This document shows, piece after piece, positions 35,428 to 45,086 of a DNA stretch of 64,000 nucleotides. The notes beneath the pieces were generated by a model that was not told the DNA's origin, made no database searches, and saw nothing but the letters and a program-made list of their open reading frames with translations. The translations under genes were made by a program, and so were the position numbers. The stretch is from Mesorhizobium sp. dw_380 (lineage in GTDB: Bacteria > Pseudomonadota > Alphaproteobacteria > Rhizobiales > Rhizobiaceae): the NCBI RefSeq assembly GCF_018588885.1, contig NZ_JAFFIW010000016.1:62001-126000 (forward strand), in the 5' to 3' direction. Every line of letters starts with the position of its first letter. Position 1 is the stretch's first letter.

Positions 35428-36209
35428 GCTTCCTCCACTGTGGCGGTGAAGATGTAGCCACCCAGCCGAACAGTCCTGAGAAGCACCGGGTCGCGCGCAT
35501 CCTTTTCGATCTTCTGGCGGATCCGGCTGACATGGACATCGATGCTTCGCTCGATCGGGCCGGCAAGTCCGGCATGGGTTACGCTGAGAAGTTCCTCGCG
35601 CGACAGAACCCGGCCTGCATTGCGGCAGAATGCAAGCAGCAGGTCGAATTCATGTGTCGTGGTCGCAACGCGCGCATTGCTGGGATCATGCAATTGCCGG
35701 CGAACGGGGTCGAGCCGCCAGCCGTTGAAGCGAAGTACCTTCGACCGGTCTCGCTCGTCAGGAGCGTAAGCCGTGCGGCGCAGCAACGCCCGTATCCTTG
35801 CCGTCAGTTCGCGCGCGCTGAACGGTTTCGTCACATAGTCGTCGGCGCCGATCTCCAGTCCGAAGATGCGATCGATTTCCTCGCCAAGCGCGGTCAGCAT
35901 CAGGATCGGAACGTTGGTGTGCGAGCGCAGCCGGCGGCAGATGCTGAGGCCGTTTTCACCAGGCAGCATGATATCGAGCACGATCAGATCGAATTTCTGG
36001 TTGAGGAGCGCGGCGTTCATGCGCACGCCATTGCCCGCGATTTCCACGATCATGCCGTTTTCGGTGAGCGTCTCGCCCAGCATGCGCGCAATCTCGATAT
36101 CGTCTTCGACAATGAGGATACGCGAACCTAGCCTTGCCGATTTGAACTCGGCCTCCGAATCGCCATGAGGCCTTTGCCGTGCCATGTCGGATCTTGTCAT
36201 AGCCTGCAT
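35424..36209 (-). CDS. OmpR-family response regulator
   Basis: This is a DNA-binding response regulator paired with the kinase that follows. Residues about 30-145 form a receiver with the acidic pair in ILIVEDD, phospho-acceptor Asp in LIVLDIMLPG and the Lys in DYVTKPFSARE. A winged helix of the OmpR type follows (DVHVSRIRQKIEKD and VRLGGYIF). I used the ATG at 36209; 36185 is also possible. The mipA-like frame ends 17 bp upstream. Confidence 0.92.
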   Translation of the reverse strand: MQAMTRSDMARQRPHGDSEAEFKSARLGSRILIVEDDIEIARMLGETLTENGMIVEIAGNGVRMNAALLNQKFDLIVLDIMLPGENGLSICRRLRSHTNVPILMLTALGEEIDRIFGLEIGADDYVTKPFSARELTARIRALLRRTAYAPDERDRSKVLRFNGWRLDPVRRQLHDPSNARVATTTHEFDLLLAFCRNAGRVLSREELLSVTHAGLAGPIERSIDVHVSRIRQKIEKDARDPVLLRTVRLGGYIFTATVEEA

Positions 36210-36226
36210 GGGTGCCTGCGCGGGTG

Positions 36227-37081
36227 TCAGAACCGGTATCCGACGAGAAGCATCCCTGTAGGCTGGATCTTGTCGACAACGATCGGGCTGTCGGCAGCGT
36301 CCCCCACAAGAATGCCGACCCCCGCCTGGCCACGCACCATCCAGTTCTGATTGAGCATATATGTGGCGGAAATAGAAAAATCGGCGCGCTTCAACCCGGC
36401 GCCGGCGTCATAGCGCGCCAACCCCGAGCGAGCCGATTGTTCCGGCGTGACGCCGAAATAGGCTTGCATGTATTTTTCGTCGGCGAAGACCACCGATGCG
36501 CCGGCGCCGACGATCAACGATTGGGACAAAGGCTGGGTCACCTCGATCCCGATCGTGCCCTCCAGGCCATCGCTGCCGCCGATCGTCTTGTCCAGTTGCG
36601 CGAAGATTTCAGCCTGGCCGAATTTCATCGCCGCCTTGGCGCCGACGACCGCGCCCATGTCGACGTCCCCCAGGCCGCGCAGGTGATCGGAATCGTCTTC
36701 CTTGCGGCCCATGTCATAGCCAAGCCGCGCACTGAATTCGAACGGCCCTTGTCCATAAACGGAGATGTTGGCGCCTGTCGGATCGATCGTCACGGTGTCG
36801 AGGAATGTCGCCGATACGAAAGGCACCGGCATGACCTTGAACTAGTCGCTGCCCTCGTATTTGGGGACGATGATGGCGCCACCACCAAGGACGACATGCC
36901 AGTCGGCCAGTTTCTGTTCGAAGCGCCCGAAACGGGAAGGCTCGGGCGGTGCGATGAAATCGTCGGAATTGATCGCAATGGCGTCGGCCGCCAACGCGAT
37001 CCCCGAATGCGTCGAAAACAGGATTGCCATCGCGGCAAGAGAGGCCCGGCCGCAGAACATCCCAGAAACCATTTTGAACAT
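36227..37081 (-). pseudogene. MipA/OmpV-family outer membrane protein interrupted by an in-frame TAG
   Basis: Two open segments lie in the same minus-strand frame and are separated only by one TAG codon (36844-36842). The first (37081 to the stop) has a signal peptide and the MipA-type stretch VVLGGGAIIVPKYEGSD. The second continues at once with FKVMPVPFVSATF and beta-barrel strands up to VGYRF, the usual C-terminal aromatic end. The combined length of about 284 residues is right for MipA/OmpV. No frameshift or deletion is seen, so this is a single nonsense change, a sequencing error or a read-through codon. It precedes the two-component genes and may share their promoter. Confidence 0.8.
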
Positions 37082-37371
37082 GCATGCTCCAGAGCAGCGG
37101 GGCAGTAAGAGCCCCTGATGCTCCGACTATTTCAGGTGAAAGTGGCTGCATGCATGAAGTGATGTTAAGTTTTGTTGCGCAATCTTGGTCTGATCTTGTC
37201 GCCTGTACGAACGTGCCCTGAAACGGCGAAGTGTCAAATTCGGAAGTGTTTGACGGTCGCGCTGCGCAAATTTCCGAATTCGATTTCCAAAGGGCACTGG
37301 CGGCGGGTCATGCCGACCACGCCGCCGCTTCGCTCTTTCAGCTGGCCTGAAAGCCGGCTTGGTCGCGAAAA
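37082..37371. other. Intergenic region between mipA-like gene and mtkB
   Basis: This 290-bp stretch contains the promoter of the minus-strand mipA-regulator-kinase set and the end of the serine-cycle operon. I see no clear promoter hexamers, repeat or open frame of interest. Confidence 0.3.
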
Positions 37372-38271
<900 letters not shown>

Positions 38272-38284
38272 TTTTCGACCTCCC

Positions 38285-39469
38285 TCAGGCTGCTTTTTTC
38301 TTGGCGGCCGAACGCCAGGCGGCGACGGCTTTTTCGGCGGCTTCGGCGAGCGTGTCGGCGACGATCACCGCCTCGCCGGAATCGGCCAGGATGCGGCGCC
38401 CTTCCTCGGCCCTGGTGCCGGAGAGCCGCACCACCAGCGGCACGGTGACGCCGACCTCGCGGATCGCCTTGATGACGCCCTCGGCGACCCAGTCGCAGCG
38501 GTTGATGCCGGCGAAGATGTTGACGAGGATGGTCTCGACATTCTTGTCGCCGAGCACGGCGCGGAAGGATTTTGCCACCCGCTCGGGCGAGGCGCCGCCG
38601 CCAATGTCGAGGAAGTTGGCCGGCTCGCCGCCGGCGATCTTGATCATGTCCATCGTCGCCATGGCGAGGCCTGCGCCATTGATGATGCAGCCGATATTGC
38701 CTTCGAGGCCGACATAGGAGAGGCCGCGGTCGCTGGCGAAGGTCTCGCGCGGGTCTTCCTGGCTCTTGTCGCGCAGCTCGGAGATTTCCGGACGCCGGAA
38801 CAGCGCGTTCTCGTCGAACGACATCTTCGCGTCGAGCGCGATCAGGTTGCCGTCGCGGGTCACCACCAGCGGGTTGATCTCCAGCATCGAGGCGTCGTAA
38901 TCGCGGAACACCTGGTAGCAGCTGAAGATGGTCTCGGTCGCCTTGCCGATCAGGTCGTGGTCGAGGCCGAGCCCGAAGGCGATCTCGCGCGCCTGGAAGC
39001 GCTGCATGCCGACGCCGGGATCGACTGATGTGCGCAGGATGGAATCGGGCGCCTTCTCGACAATGTCCTCGATCTCCATACCGCCGGCGGCCGACGCCAC
39101 GATCATGACGCGCTCTTCCTTGCGGTCAAGCACGAAGCCGACATAGAGCTCCTGCGCGATATCGACGGCTTCCTCGAGGTAGAGCCTGGAGATCAGCTTG
39201 CCGCGCGGGCCGGTCTGCTGGGTCACCAGCTTGCGCCCGAGCATGGCTTCGGCGGCACTCGAGATCTCCTCGTCATTGGCGCACAGCTTGATGCCGCCGG
39301 CCTTGCCGCGGGCGCCGGAGTGAACCTGCGCCTTCAGCACCCATTTGCCGCCGCCGATCTCGCGGGCGCGGTAGGTCGCCTGTTCGGGGCTGTAGGCCAG
39401 CCCGCCGCGAGGCACATGCACGCCATGCCGGGCGAGCAGTTCCTTGGCCTGATATTCGTGGATGTCCAT
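38285..39469 (-). CDS. mtkA: Malate--CoA ligase (malate thiokinase) beta subunit
   Basis: This is the ATP-grasp subunit of malate thiokinase, 394 residues from MDIHEYQAKELLARHGV. Conserved parts are KAQVHSGARGKAGGIKL, LEINPLVVTRDGNLIALDAK and the CoA-ligase domain NIFAGINRCDWVAEGVI. A GGAGG Shine-Dalgarno lies 6-7 bp before the ATG at 39469; the preceding ATG at 39472 is too close to it. It is followed by mtkB after 13 bp and preceded by mcl after 19 bp. Confidence 0.88.
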   Translation of the reverse strand: MDIHEYQAKELLARHGVHVPRGGLAYSPEQATYRAREIGGGKWVLKAQVHSGARGKAGGIKLCANDEEISSAAEAMLGRKLVTQQTGPRGKLISRLYLEEAVDIAQELYVGFVLDRKEERVMIVASAAGGMEIEDIVEKAPDSILRTSVDPGVGMQRFQAREIAFGLGLDHDLIGKATETIFSCYQVFRDYDASMLEINPLVVTRDGNLIALDAKMSFDENALFRRPEISELRDKSQEDPRETFASDRGLSYVGLEGNIGCIINGAGLAMATMDMIKIAGGEPANFLDIGGGASPERVAKSFRAVLGDKNVETILVNIFAGINRCDWVAEGVIKAIREVGVTVPLVVRLSGTRAEEGRRILADSGEAVIVADTLAEAAEKAVAAWRSAAKKKAA

Positions 39470-39488
39470 CATTGTCCTCCCGTAACCG

Positions 39489-40451
39489 TCAATGCGTGGC
39501 GGCGCGTGTTTGGCTGGCGTGTTCAATGGCCTCGTTGACCACCAAGACATTCCTCGCCATGCGTTCTGACGCGGCGTCGATCATCTTGCCGTCGAGGGCG
39601 GCGGCGCCTTTTCCCAGAGCCTCGGCTTCCCTCAGCACTTCAAGGATGCGCCTGGCCCGCGCGACCTCCTTTTCCGGCGGCGAGAAGACGTCGTTGGCGA
39701 GTGCGATCTGCGAGGGGTGGATCGCCCATTTGCCTTCGATGCCGAGGGCGGCGGCGCGCCTGGCGCCGGCGATATAGCCTTCCGGATCGGAGAAATCGCC
39801 GAACGGCCCGTCGATGGCACGCAGGCCGTAGGCGCGGCAGGCGACGGTCATCCGCGACAATGCGAAATGCCACTGGTCGCCGGGGTAGTCGGGGTTGAGG
39901 CCGCCGATGTTGACGGTGCGAGCCTTGCAGCTCGCGGCATAATCGGCGACGCCGAAATGCATGGCTTCGAGCCGGCCTGGCGTGGCGGCGATGGCCTCGA
40001 CATTGGCCATGCCGAGCGCGGTTTCGATCAGCGCTTCGAGCCCGACACGGGTCTTGAAACCCTTGGCCATCTCGATCTGGTTGACCATCGCTTCGACCAT
40101 ATAGAGGTCGGCCGGCACGCCGACCTTCGGCACCAGTATGGTGTCCAGCCGGTCGCCGGCCTGTTCCATCACGTCGACCACGTCGCGGTACATGTAATGG
40201 GTGTCGAGGCCGTTGATGCGCACCGAGACGGTCTTGCCCTTGGCGCGCCAATCGATGTCGTTGAGCGCTTGGATGATGTTCTTGCGGGCACGTTCCTTGT
40301 CCGGCGGGGCGACCGCGTCCTCGATGTCGAGGAAGACGAAGTCGGCGGCGCTGTTGGCCGCCTTGTCGATCATCTCCGGGCTGGAGCCGGGAACCGCCAG
40401 TTCGCTGCGCTGCAGGCGCAATTTCTTGAGGTGGTTGATGGTGTGGCTCAT
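39489..40451 (-). CDS. mcl: L-malyl-CoA / beta-methylmalyl-CoA lyase
   Basis: This enzyme cleaves malyl-CoA to acetyl-CoA and glyoxylate. The 320-residue HpcH/HpaI-type TIM barrel has the metal-binding DFVFLDIEDAVAPPDK, KTVSVRINGLDTHYMYRD, LVPKVGVPADLYMVEAMVNQIE and GKWAIHPSQIALAND motifs typical of malyl-CoA lyases. It sits between sgaA and mtkA in the order known from serine-cycle methylotrophs. In non-methylotrophs the enzyme also serves the ethylmalonyl-CoA pathway. Confidence 0.9.
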   Translation of the reverse strand: MSHTINHLKKLRLQRSELAVPGSSPEMIDKAANSAADFVFLDIEDAVAPPDKERARKNIIQALNDIDWRAKGKTVSVRINGLDTHYMYRDVVDVMEQAGDRLDTILVPKVGVPADLYMVEAMVNQIEMAKGFKTRVGLEALIETALGMANVEAIAATPGRLEAMHFGVADYAASCKARTVNIGGLNPDYPGDQWHFALSRMTVACRAYGLRAIDGPFGDFSDPEGYIAGARRAAALGIEGKWAIHPSQIALANDVFSPPEKEVARARRILEVLREAEALGKGAAALDGKMIDAASERMARNVLVVNEAIEHASQTRAATH

Positions 40452-40461
40452 CGTCGGCTCC

Positions 40462-41652
40462 TCAGGCGGCTTCGGCGACCGGCACCGCGGCCGAGGCGCG
40501 AAAATGCTGGATGGCGGCGCCGACGCCGGAACCCGGCGCCAGCCGCACGCCGCAATCGAGCAGCGCCATTTCGGCCGCCGACAGCGAGGCGAGCACCATC
40601 ACCTCGTTCAGCCAGCCGAGATGACCGATGCGGAAGACCTTGCCGAACACCTTGTTGAGGCCGCCGCCGAGCGAGGTGCGGTAGGTCTGGTAGGCGCGCT
40701 TGACGACATCGGCGCTGTCGATGCCTTCCGGCACCAGGATGGCGCTCACCGTATCGGAATGCCATTTCGGCGCCTTGGCGCAGAGCTTCAGGCCCCAGGC
40801 GTCGACCGCCTTGCGCACGCCTTCGGCGAGGCGATGGTGACGCACGAAGATGGTGTCCAACCCTTCCTCGGCGATCAGGTCGAGCGAGGCGCGCAAGCCA
40901 CGCAGCAGCTGCGTCGCCGGCGTGTAGGGGAAATAGCCGGCATCGTTGGCGCGGATCATGTCCTCGAAGGAGAAGAAGCAGCGCCGGTGGGTCGCGGTTC
41001 TCGAAGCCACGAGCGCCTTCTTGCTGACCGACAGGAAGCCGAGGCCGGCGGGCAGCATGAAGCCCTTTTGAGAGCCGCTGACGGCGCAGTCGACACCCCA
41101 TTCTTCCTGTCGGAAGTCGATCGAGCCGATCGACGACACACCGTCGACAAAGAGCAGGGCAGGGTGGCTTGCGTCATCGAGCGCGGCACGGCAGCCGGCG
41201 ACATCGCTGGTGACGCCCGTCGCCGTCTCGTTCTGCGTGCAGAAGACGGCCTTGATGCGGTGCGTCTTGTCGGCCTTCAGCCTCTCCGCGTAAAGCTCGA
41301 GCGGCACGCCGGTTCCCCATTCGCAGTCGATGACATCGACCTCGAAGCCGAGGCGCTCGGCCATGTCGACCCAGAGATGCGAGAATTGGCCGAAGCGCGA
41401 CATCAGCACGCGGTCGCCGGAGCTGAGCACATTGGTCATCGCCGCTTCCCAGGCACCGGTCCCGGAGGACGGGTAGATGAAGACGCGGCCGGTCTCGTTC
41501 TTGAAGACTTTTTTGATGTCCTCGAACAGCGGCAGGGTGAGTTCGGGGAAGGATGCGGCGCGCATATCCTCCATCGGCACGTTCATCGCCTGCCGGACCT
41601 GTTCGGGGATATTGGTCGGCCCGGGAATGAAAAGATGGGTGAAACCGGCCAT
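40462..41652 (-). CDS. sgaA: Serine--glyoxylate aminotransferase
   Basis: This PLP enzyme transfers the amino group of serine to glyoxylate, giving hydroxypyruvate and glycine. The 396-residue class V aminotransferase has MAGFTHLFIPGPTNIPEQVRQAM at the N-terminus (the first 20 residues and beyond), YPSSGTGAWEAAMTN for the PLP phosphate and the Lys in SGSQKGFMLPAGL. An AGGAGGAG Shine-Dalgarno precedes the ATG. It is the first gene of sgaA-mcl-mtkA-mtkB. Three CTACCCG repeats lie about 110-145 bp upstream. Confidence 0.92.
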   Translation of the reverse strand: MAGFTHLFIPGPTNIPEQVRQAMNVPMEDMRAASFPELTLPLFEDIKKVFKNETGRVFIYPSSGTGAWEAAMTNVLSSGDRVLMSRFGQFSHLWVDMAERLGFEVDVIDCEWGTGVPLELYAERLKADKTHRIKAVFCTQNETATGVTSDVAGCRAALDDASHPALLFVDGVSSIGSIDFRQEEWGVDCAVSGSQKGFMLPAGLGFLSVSKKALVASRTATHRRCFFSFEDMIRANDAGYFPYTPATQLLRGLRASLDLIAEEGLDTIFVRHHRLAEGVRKAVDAWGLKLCAKAPKWHSDTVSAILVPEGIDSADVVKRAYQTYRTSLGGGLNKVFGKVFRIGHLGWLNEVMVLASLSAAEMALLDCGVRLAPGSGVGAAIQHFRASAAVPVAEAA

Positions 41653-41763
41653 GATGCGAACTCCTCCTGATCCAGCAAAGCGGTGATGGGGAGTTTCGTT
41701 TCTGCGGCTAATGCCAGCAACACCTTGGCGGGTAACATCTCGCCGCGTGCGGGTGGGGCGAGC

Positions 41764-41795
41764 CTACCCGGCTGGCTACCCGTTTGGCCTACCCG
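41764..41795. promoter_or_regulatory. Three CTACCCG direct repeats upstream of sgaA
   Basis: CTACCCG occurs at 41764-41770, 41776-41782 and 41789-41795, spaced 12 and 13 bp. The last overlaps the stop codon of the neighbouring regulator gene. Spacing near one helical turn and placement before the serine-cycle operon make an operator plausible. Confidence 0.4.
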
Positions 41796-42598
41796 AAAGG
41801 CTGCTTCTGGGTACGCCGCTCGCGCGAATAGAGCGCGACGGCCATCGCGCGGTTGCGGACGTCGAGCTTGTCGTAGAGATTCTTGAGGTGATATTTCACC
41901 GTGTTCTCGGAGATGCCGGTCCGCGTCGCGATCTGCAAATTGGTCCAGCCGTCGGAGAGCACCGCCAGCAGCTCGCGCTCGCGCACCGTGAGCTGCGCCA
42001 AGGGCGTGTCGTTGACCTTGTTGATGTCGATGTAGGGGATGCAGATCCTTCCATGCGCGACCGCCAGGATCGTCTCAAAGATAATGGCCGGGTCGTCGAA
42101 CTGGAAGCAGTAGCCCTGGGCTCCAAGCCGCACGCACTGCTTCAGGATGCCGATATCGTGGTCGTTCGAAAAGACGGTGATGCGGGTATCGAGCTTGCGG
42201 GCATGGACCTCGGCCAGGACATCCGCGCCATCCATGTCGGCGAGCTTCCAGCCGATGACGGCGACGTCGAACTCGCGCGCCATTGCCAGCTCCAGGAAAT
42301 GCTTGCCGCTTTGCACCGATGCCAAAAGTTCGAAGCGTCCATCGCATTCCAGCATTTCGCGCAGCGCCGATACGACGAGCGGATTGCGTTCGGCCACGAC
42401 GACGCGAACGCGCCGCTCCTCGATTGCCTTGTTCGGTGTCTGCGACCTGGTCTTCAAGGGCTTCCGGCTGTTCTGGTCAGGGCCTGGGCGTGGACCTGCA
42501 TCATGACAATTCTGCCGCAACGGCGCGTGGGTGCTCTTTCCCCTGCGACATGCGCTGTCGCGCCACCGGAAGCCGGAGCGCATCGCCTTTTGGAGCAT
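41789..42598 (-). CDS. LuxR/FixJ-type transcription regulator with degenerate receiver
   Basis: This is a putative regulator of the adjacent serine-cycle operon. After a variable N-terminus, a receiver-like domain begins at RVRVVVAERN. The usual acidic pair is replaced (AE), the phospho-acceptor Asp position is Gly (AVIGWKLADMDG) and the conserved Lys position is Gln (GYCFQFDDP), so phosphorylation is very unlikely. The C-terminal LuxR helix-turn-helix is intact (LTVRERELLAVLSDGWTNLQ, TGISENTVKYHLKNLY). The N-terminus is uncertain: in-frame ATGs lie at 42760, 42634 and 42598, and I give the last. Confidence 0.75.
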   Translation of the reverse strand: MLQKAMRSGFRWRDSACRRGKSTHAPLRQNCHDAGPRPGPDQNSRKPLKTRSQTPNKAIEERRVRVVVAERNPLVVSALREMLECDGRFELLASVQSGKHFLELAMAREFDVAVIGWKLADMDGADVLAEVHARKLDTRITVFSNDHDIGILKQCVRLGAQGYCFQFDDPAIIFETILAVAHGRICIPYIDINKVNDTPLAQLTVRERELLAVLSDGWTNLQIATRTGISENTVKYHLKNLYDKLDVRNRAMAVALYSRERRTQKQPFG

Positions 42599-42734
42599 CG
42601 ACCAGTTTTCGGGATCGCCGGACAACGCATGCATTGGCGAAAGCCGAGGGTGTATTTCGCTGAAATCCCAGCCGGTTAGAGCAGCAGGCTGCGAGGTCCA
42701 ATCGTCCCGTGTCTCTATCTTTCTTCTGTTTTGC

Positions 42735-42782
42735 GCGCCGGAGCCAAAACCGGTTTCCACTTTTTGGGATCATGGTCTAGAC
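42735..42782. repeat. Fragment of a rhizobial repeat upstream of mgtE
   Basis: The sequence GCGCCGGAGCCAAAACCGGT followed by TTTCCACTTTTTGGGATCATG resembles a short non-coding repeat often seen in rhizobial intergenic DNA. I judge this from memory of the pattern, and no second copy is present in this window. Confidence 0.35.
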
Positions 42783-42808
42783 CTGACTGGCACCTTTCCC
42801 GGATTCTG

Positions 42809-44242
42809 ATGCAGGAGGCGCTGGTGGAAGGCCAGGACAAGCAGACGACTTCCGCCAAGGCGGCTGACGAGGCCCATGCCGACATCTACGGCGAGGATGG
42901 TGCGGTGCTTTCGTCCTTCCTTGCCCAGATCGGTGCCGCGATCGCCGACCGCGATACACTGACGCTCAAGCATGAGGTCGGCCCTCTGCACCAGTCGGAA
43001 CTCGGCGACCTTATCGAGGCGCTGCATCCCGAACAGCGGTGGGCGCTGGTCGAGCTCCTGGGCGCCGATTTCGACTTTTCCGCGCTGACCGAGGTCGACG
43101 AGGCGATCCGCATGGAGATCGTCGATCACCTGCCCAATGCGCAGATCGCGCAAGCGGTGCAGGAACTCGATTCCGACGACGCGGTCTACATTCTCGAAGA
43201 CCTCGAGAAGGAAGACCAGGATGAGATCCTGTCGCGGCTGCCATTCACCGAACGGATCAGGCTGCGCCGCTCGCTGGATTACCCGGAAGAGACCGCCGGA
43301 CGGCGCATGCAGACCGAGTTCGTCGCGGTGCCGCCGTTCTGGACCATCGGCCAGACCATCGACTACATGCGCGAGGACAAGAACCTTCCCGACCGCTTCA
43401 GCCAGATCTTCGTCATCGATCCGGGCTTCAAGCTGCTCGGCGCCATCGACCTCGACCAGATCCTGCGCACCAAGCGCGCGGTCAAGGTCGAGGAGGTGAT
43501 GCATGAGACGCGGCACGCCATCCCGGCCACCATGGACCAGGAGGAGGCGGCGCGGGAATTCGAACAATACGATCTTTTGTCGGCCGCCGTCGTCGACGAG
43601 AACGAGCGGCTTGTCGGCGTGCTGACCATCGACGACGTCGTCGACGTCATCCAGCAGGAAGCGGAGGAGGATCTGCTGCGCATGGGCGGCGTCGGCGACG
43701 AAGAGCTTTCCGACACGGTATTCGCAACCTCGCGCTCGCGCGTTCCATGGCTGCTGGTCAATCTTGTCACGGCATTCCTCGCGGCTTCGGTGATCGGCCT
43801 GTTCGATCACACGATCGAGCGGATCGTGGCGCTCGCCGTGCTGATGCCGATCGTGGCCGGCATGGGCGGCAATGCCGGCTCGCAGACCATGACCGTCACC
43901 GTGCGGGCGCTGGCGACCAGGGATCTCGACATCTACAATGCCGCCCGCATCATCCGCCGCGAGGTGGGAGTGGGCTTCATCAACGGCCTTGTCTTTGCCG
44001 TGCTGATCGGCATCGTCGCCGCCGTGTGGTTCCGCGATGCCAATCTCGGCGGGATCATCGCTGCGGCCATGGTCATCAACATGTTCGCGGCGGCACTTGC
44101 CGGCATCCTGATCCCGCTCATGCTCGACCGGCTCAAGATCGACCCGGCCGTGGCGTCGGCGGTCTTCGTCACCACCGTCACCGATTGCGTCGGCTTTTTC
44201 GCCTTCCTCGGCCTTGCCACATGGTGGTTCGGCGTCAGGTAG
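42809..44242 (+). CDS. mgtE: Magnesium transporter MgtE
   Basis: This is an Mg2+ channel/transporter, 477 residues from ATG 42809. The domains in order are the N-domain superhelix (LGDLIEALHPEQRWALVELL, LEDLEKEDQDEILSRLP), paired CBS domains (QIFVIDPGFKLLGAIDLDQIL, VVDENERLVGVLTIDDVVDVI) and five C-terminal membrane helices with MPIVAGMGGNAGSQTMTV. An earlier in-frame start at 42731 lies in a repeat-derived stretch and is unlikely. No Mg-riboswitch is apparent upstream. Confidence 0.93.
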   Translation: MQEALVEGQDKQTTSAKAADEAHADIYGEDGAVLSSFLAQIGAAIADRDTLTLKHEVGPLHQSELGDLIEALHPEQRWALVELLGADFDFSALTEVDEAIRMEIVDHLPNAQIAQAVQELDSDDAVYILEDLEKEDQDEILSRLPFTERIRLRRSLDYPEETAGRRMQTEFVAVPPFWTIGQTIDYMREDKNLPDRFSQIFVIDPGFKLLGAIDLDQILRTKRAVKVEEVMHETRHAIPATMDQEEAAREFEQYDLLSAAVVDENERLVGVLTIDDVVDVIQQEAEEDLLRMGGVGDEELSDTVFATSRSRVPWLLVNLVTAFLAASVIGLFDHTIERIVALAVLMPIVAGMGGNAGSQTMTVTVRALATRDLDIYNAARIIRREVGVGFINGLVFAVLIGIVAAVWFRDANLGGIIAAAMVINMFAAALAGILIPLMLDRLKIDPAVASAVFVTTVTDCVGFFAFLGLATWWFGVR

Positions 44243-44385
44243 GCGGTCCCAATTGACTTTTACGTAAACGCCGTGCGAGATTCGCGTGGGGTGCCGCATC
44301 GATTCCGGCGCGGCCAGGGTCTGGTTCGGGACAGGAGGAGACGCCGCATGGCGTTCGCCAGGGTTTCCGGCGTGCGGGAGTGACG

Positions 44386-44772
44386 ATGCGGGAATATTAT
44401 TCGATCACCGAACTGACCCGCGAATTCGACGTGTCGACGCGGACGCTGCGTTTCTATGAGGACGAAGGGCTGGTGCAGCCGGTGCGGCGCGGCCGCACGC
44501 GGCTGTTTCGCCCTTCCGACCGTCACCTCATCCGGCAGATCATGCGCGGCAAGCGACTTGGATTTTCGATCAACGAGATCCGCGAAATCATCCAGATGTA
44601 CAAGGAGCCGCCGGGCGAGGTCGGGCAGCTCAAGCTGATGATCAAGCGCATCGAGGAAAAGCGCGAGGATCTCAGGCAAAAGCGCCGCGACCTCGAAGAG
44701 ACACTGGCCGAACTCGACCAGGCCGAGGAGTCCTGCGTCGAGCGGCTGGTGGAGCTTGGCGTTAATACGTAG
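44386..44772 (+). CDS. MerR-family transcriptional regulator
   Basis: This is a 128-residue regulator with an N-terminal MerR winged helix (YYSITELTREFDVSTRTLRF, YEDEGLVQPVRRGRTRLF) and a long coiled coil at residues about 75-120 (IKRIEEKREDLRQKRRDLEE) for dimerisation. It has no metal-binding cysteine cluster, with only one Cys near the end. It resembles LiuR-type regulators of branched-chain amino acid or fatty acid breakdown, but no such genes are adjacent. The ATG at 44386 has GGGAG 6 bp upstream. Orientation matches mgtE. Confidence 0.88.
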   Translation: MREYYSITELTREFDVSTRTLRFYEDEGLVQPVRRGRTRLFRPSDRHLIRQIMRGKRLGFSINEIREIIQMYKEPPGEVGQLKLMIKRIEEKREDLRQKRRDLEETLAELDQAEESCVERLVELGVNT

Positions 44773-44823
44773 CAGACTGGATTCTAGCGGGCGTTAACGT
44801 TCGGAATTAGCGGAAACGTCCAT

Positions 44824-45014
44824 TCCGTCGTCATCCTAGGGCGGAGCAAGGAGCGAAGCGACGCGGCGCAGACCCTAGGATCCATGCCATGACTTCAATG
44901 CGCCGCAACGGTGCAGAATTCTGCTCCGCTGCACTCCTCGACCGCGGTCACGGCATGGATCCTAGGGTCTTCGCGACGGAGCTTCGCTCCTGCTTCGCCC
45001 TAGGACGACGAAGT
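44824..45014. repeat. Large imperfect inverted repeat (CCTAGG/GGATCC-rich)
   Basis: Arms at about 44824-44890 and 44950-45014 are reverse complements over about 60 bp with some mismatches. Each contains CATCCTAGGGC-like and ACCCTAGGATCCATGCC blocks. The element fills most of the 314-bp gap between the MerR gene and the next minus-strand gene. Its spacer is about 60 bp and no open frame is evident. Confidence 0.85.
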
Positions 45015-45086
45015 TCACAAGACTTCGGCTAATCGCCGAAGTGTGCAACCTGTCACCTCTGCGCCGCGGAACCAGGCGCGCTGAGC

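Noticed and set aside
36842..36844. TAG in the mipA-like gene as a pyrrolysine codon
   Set aside because: MipA proteins do not use pyrrolysine and no pyl genes are expected in this group; nonsense mutation or sequencing error is far simpler.
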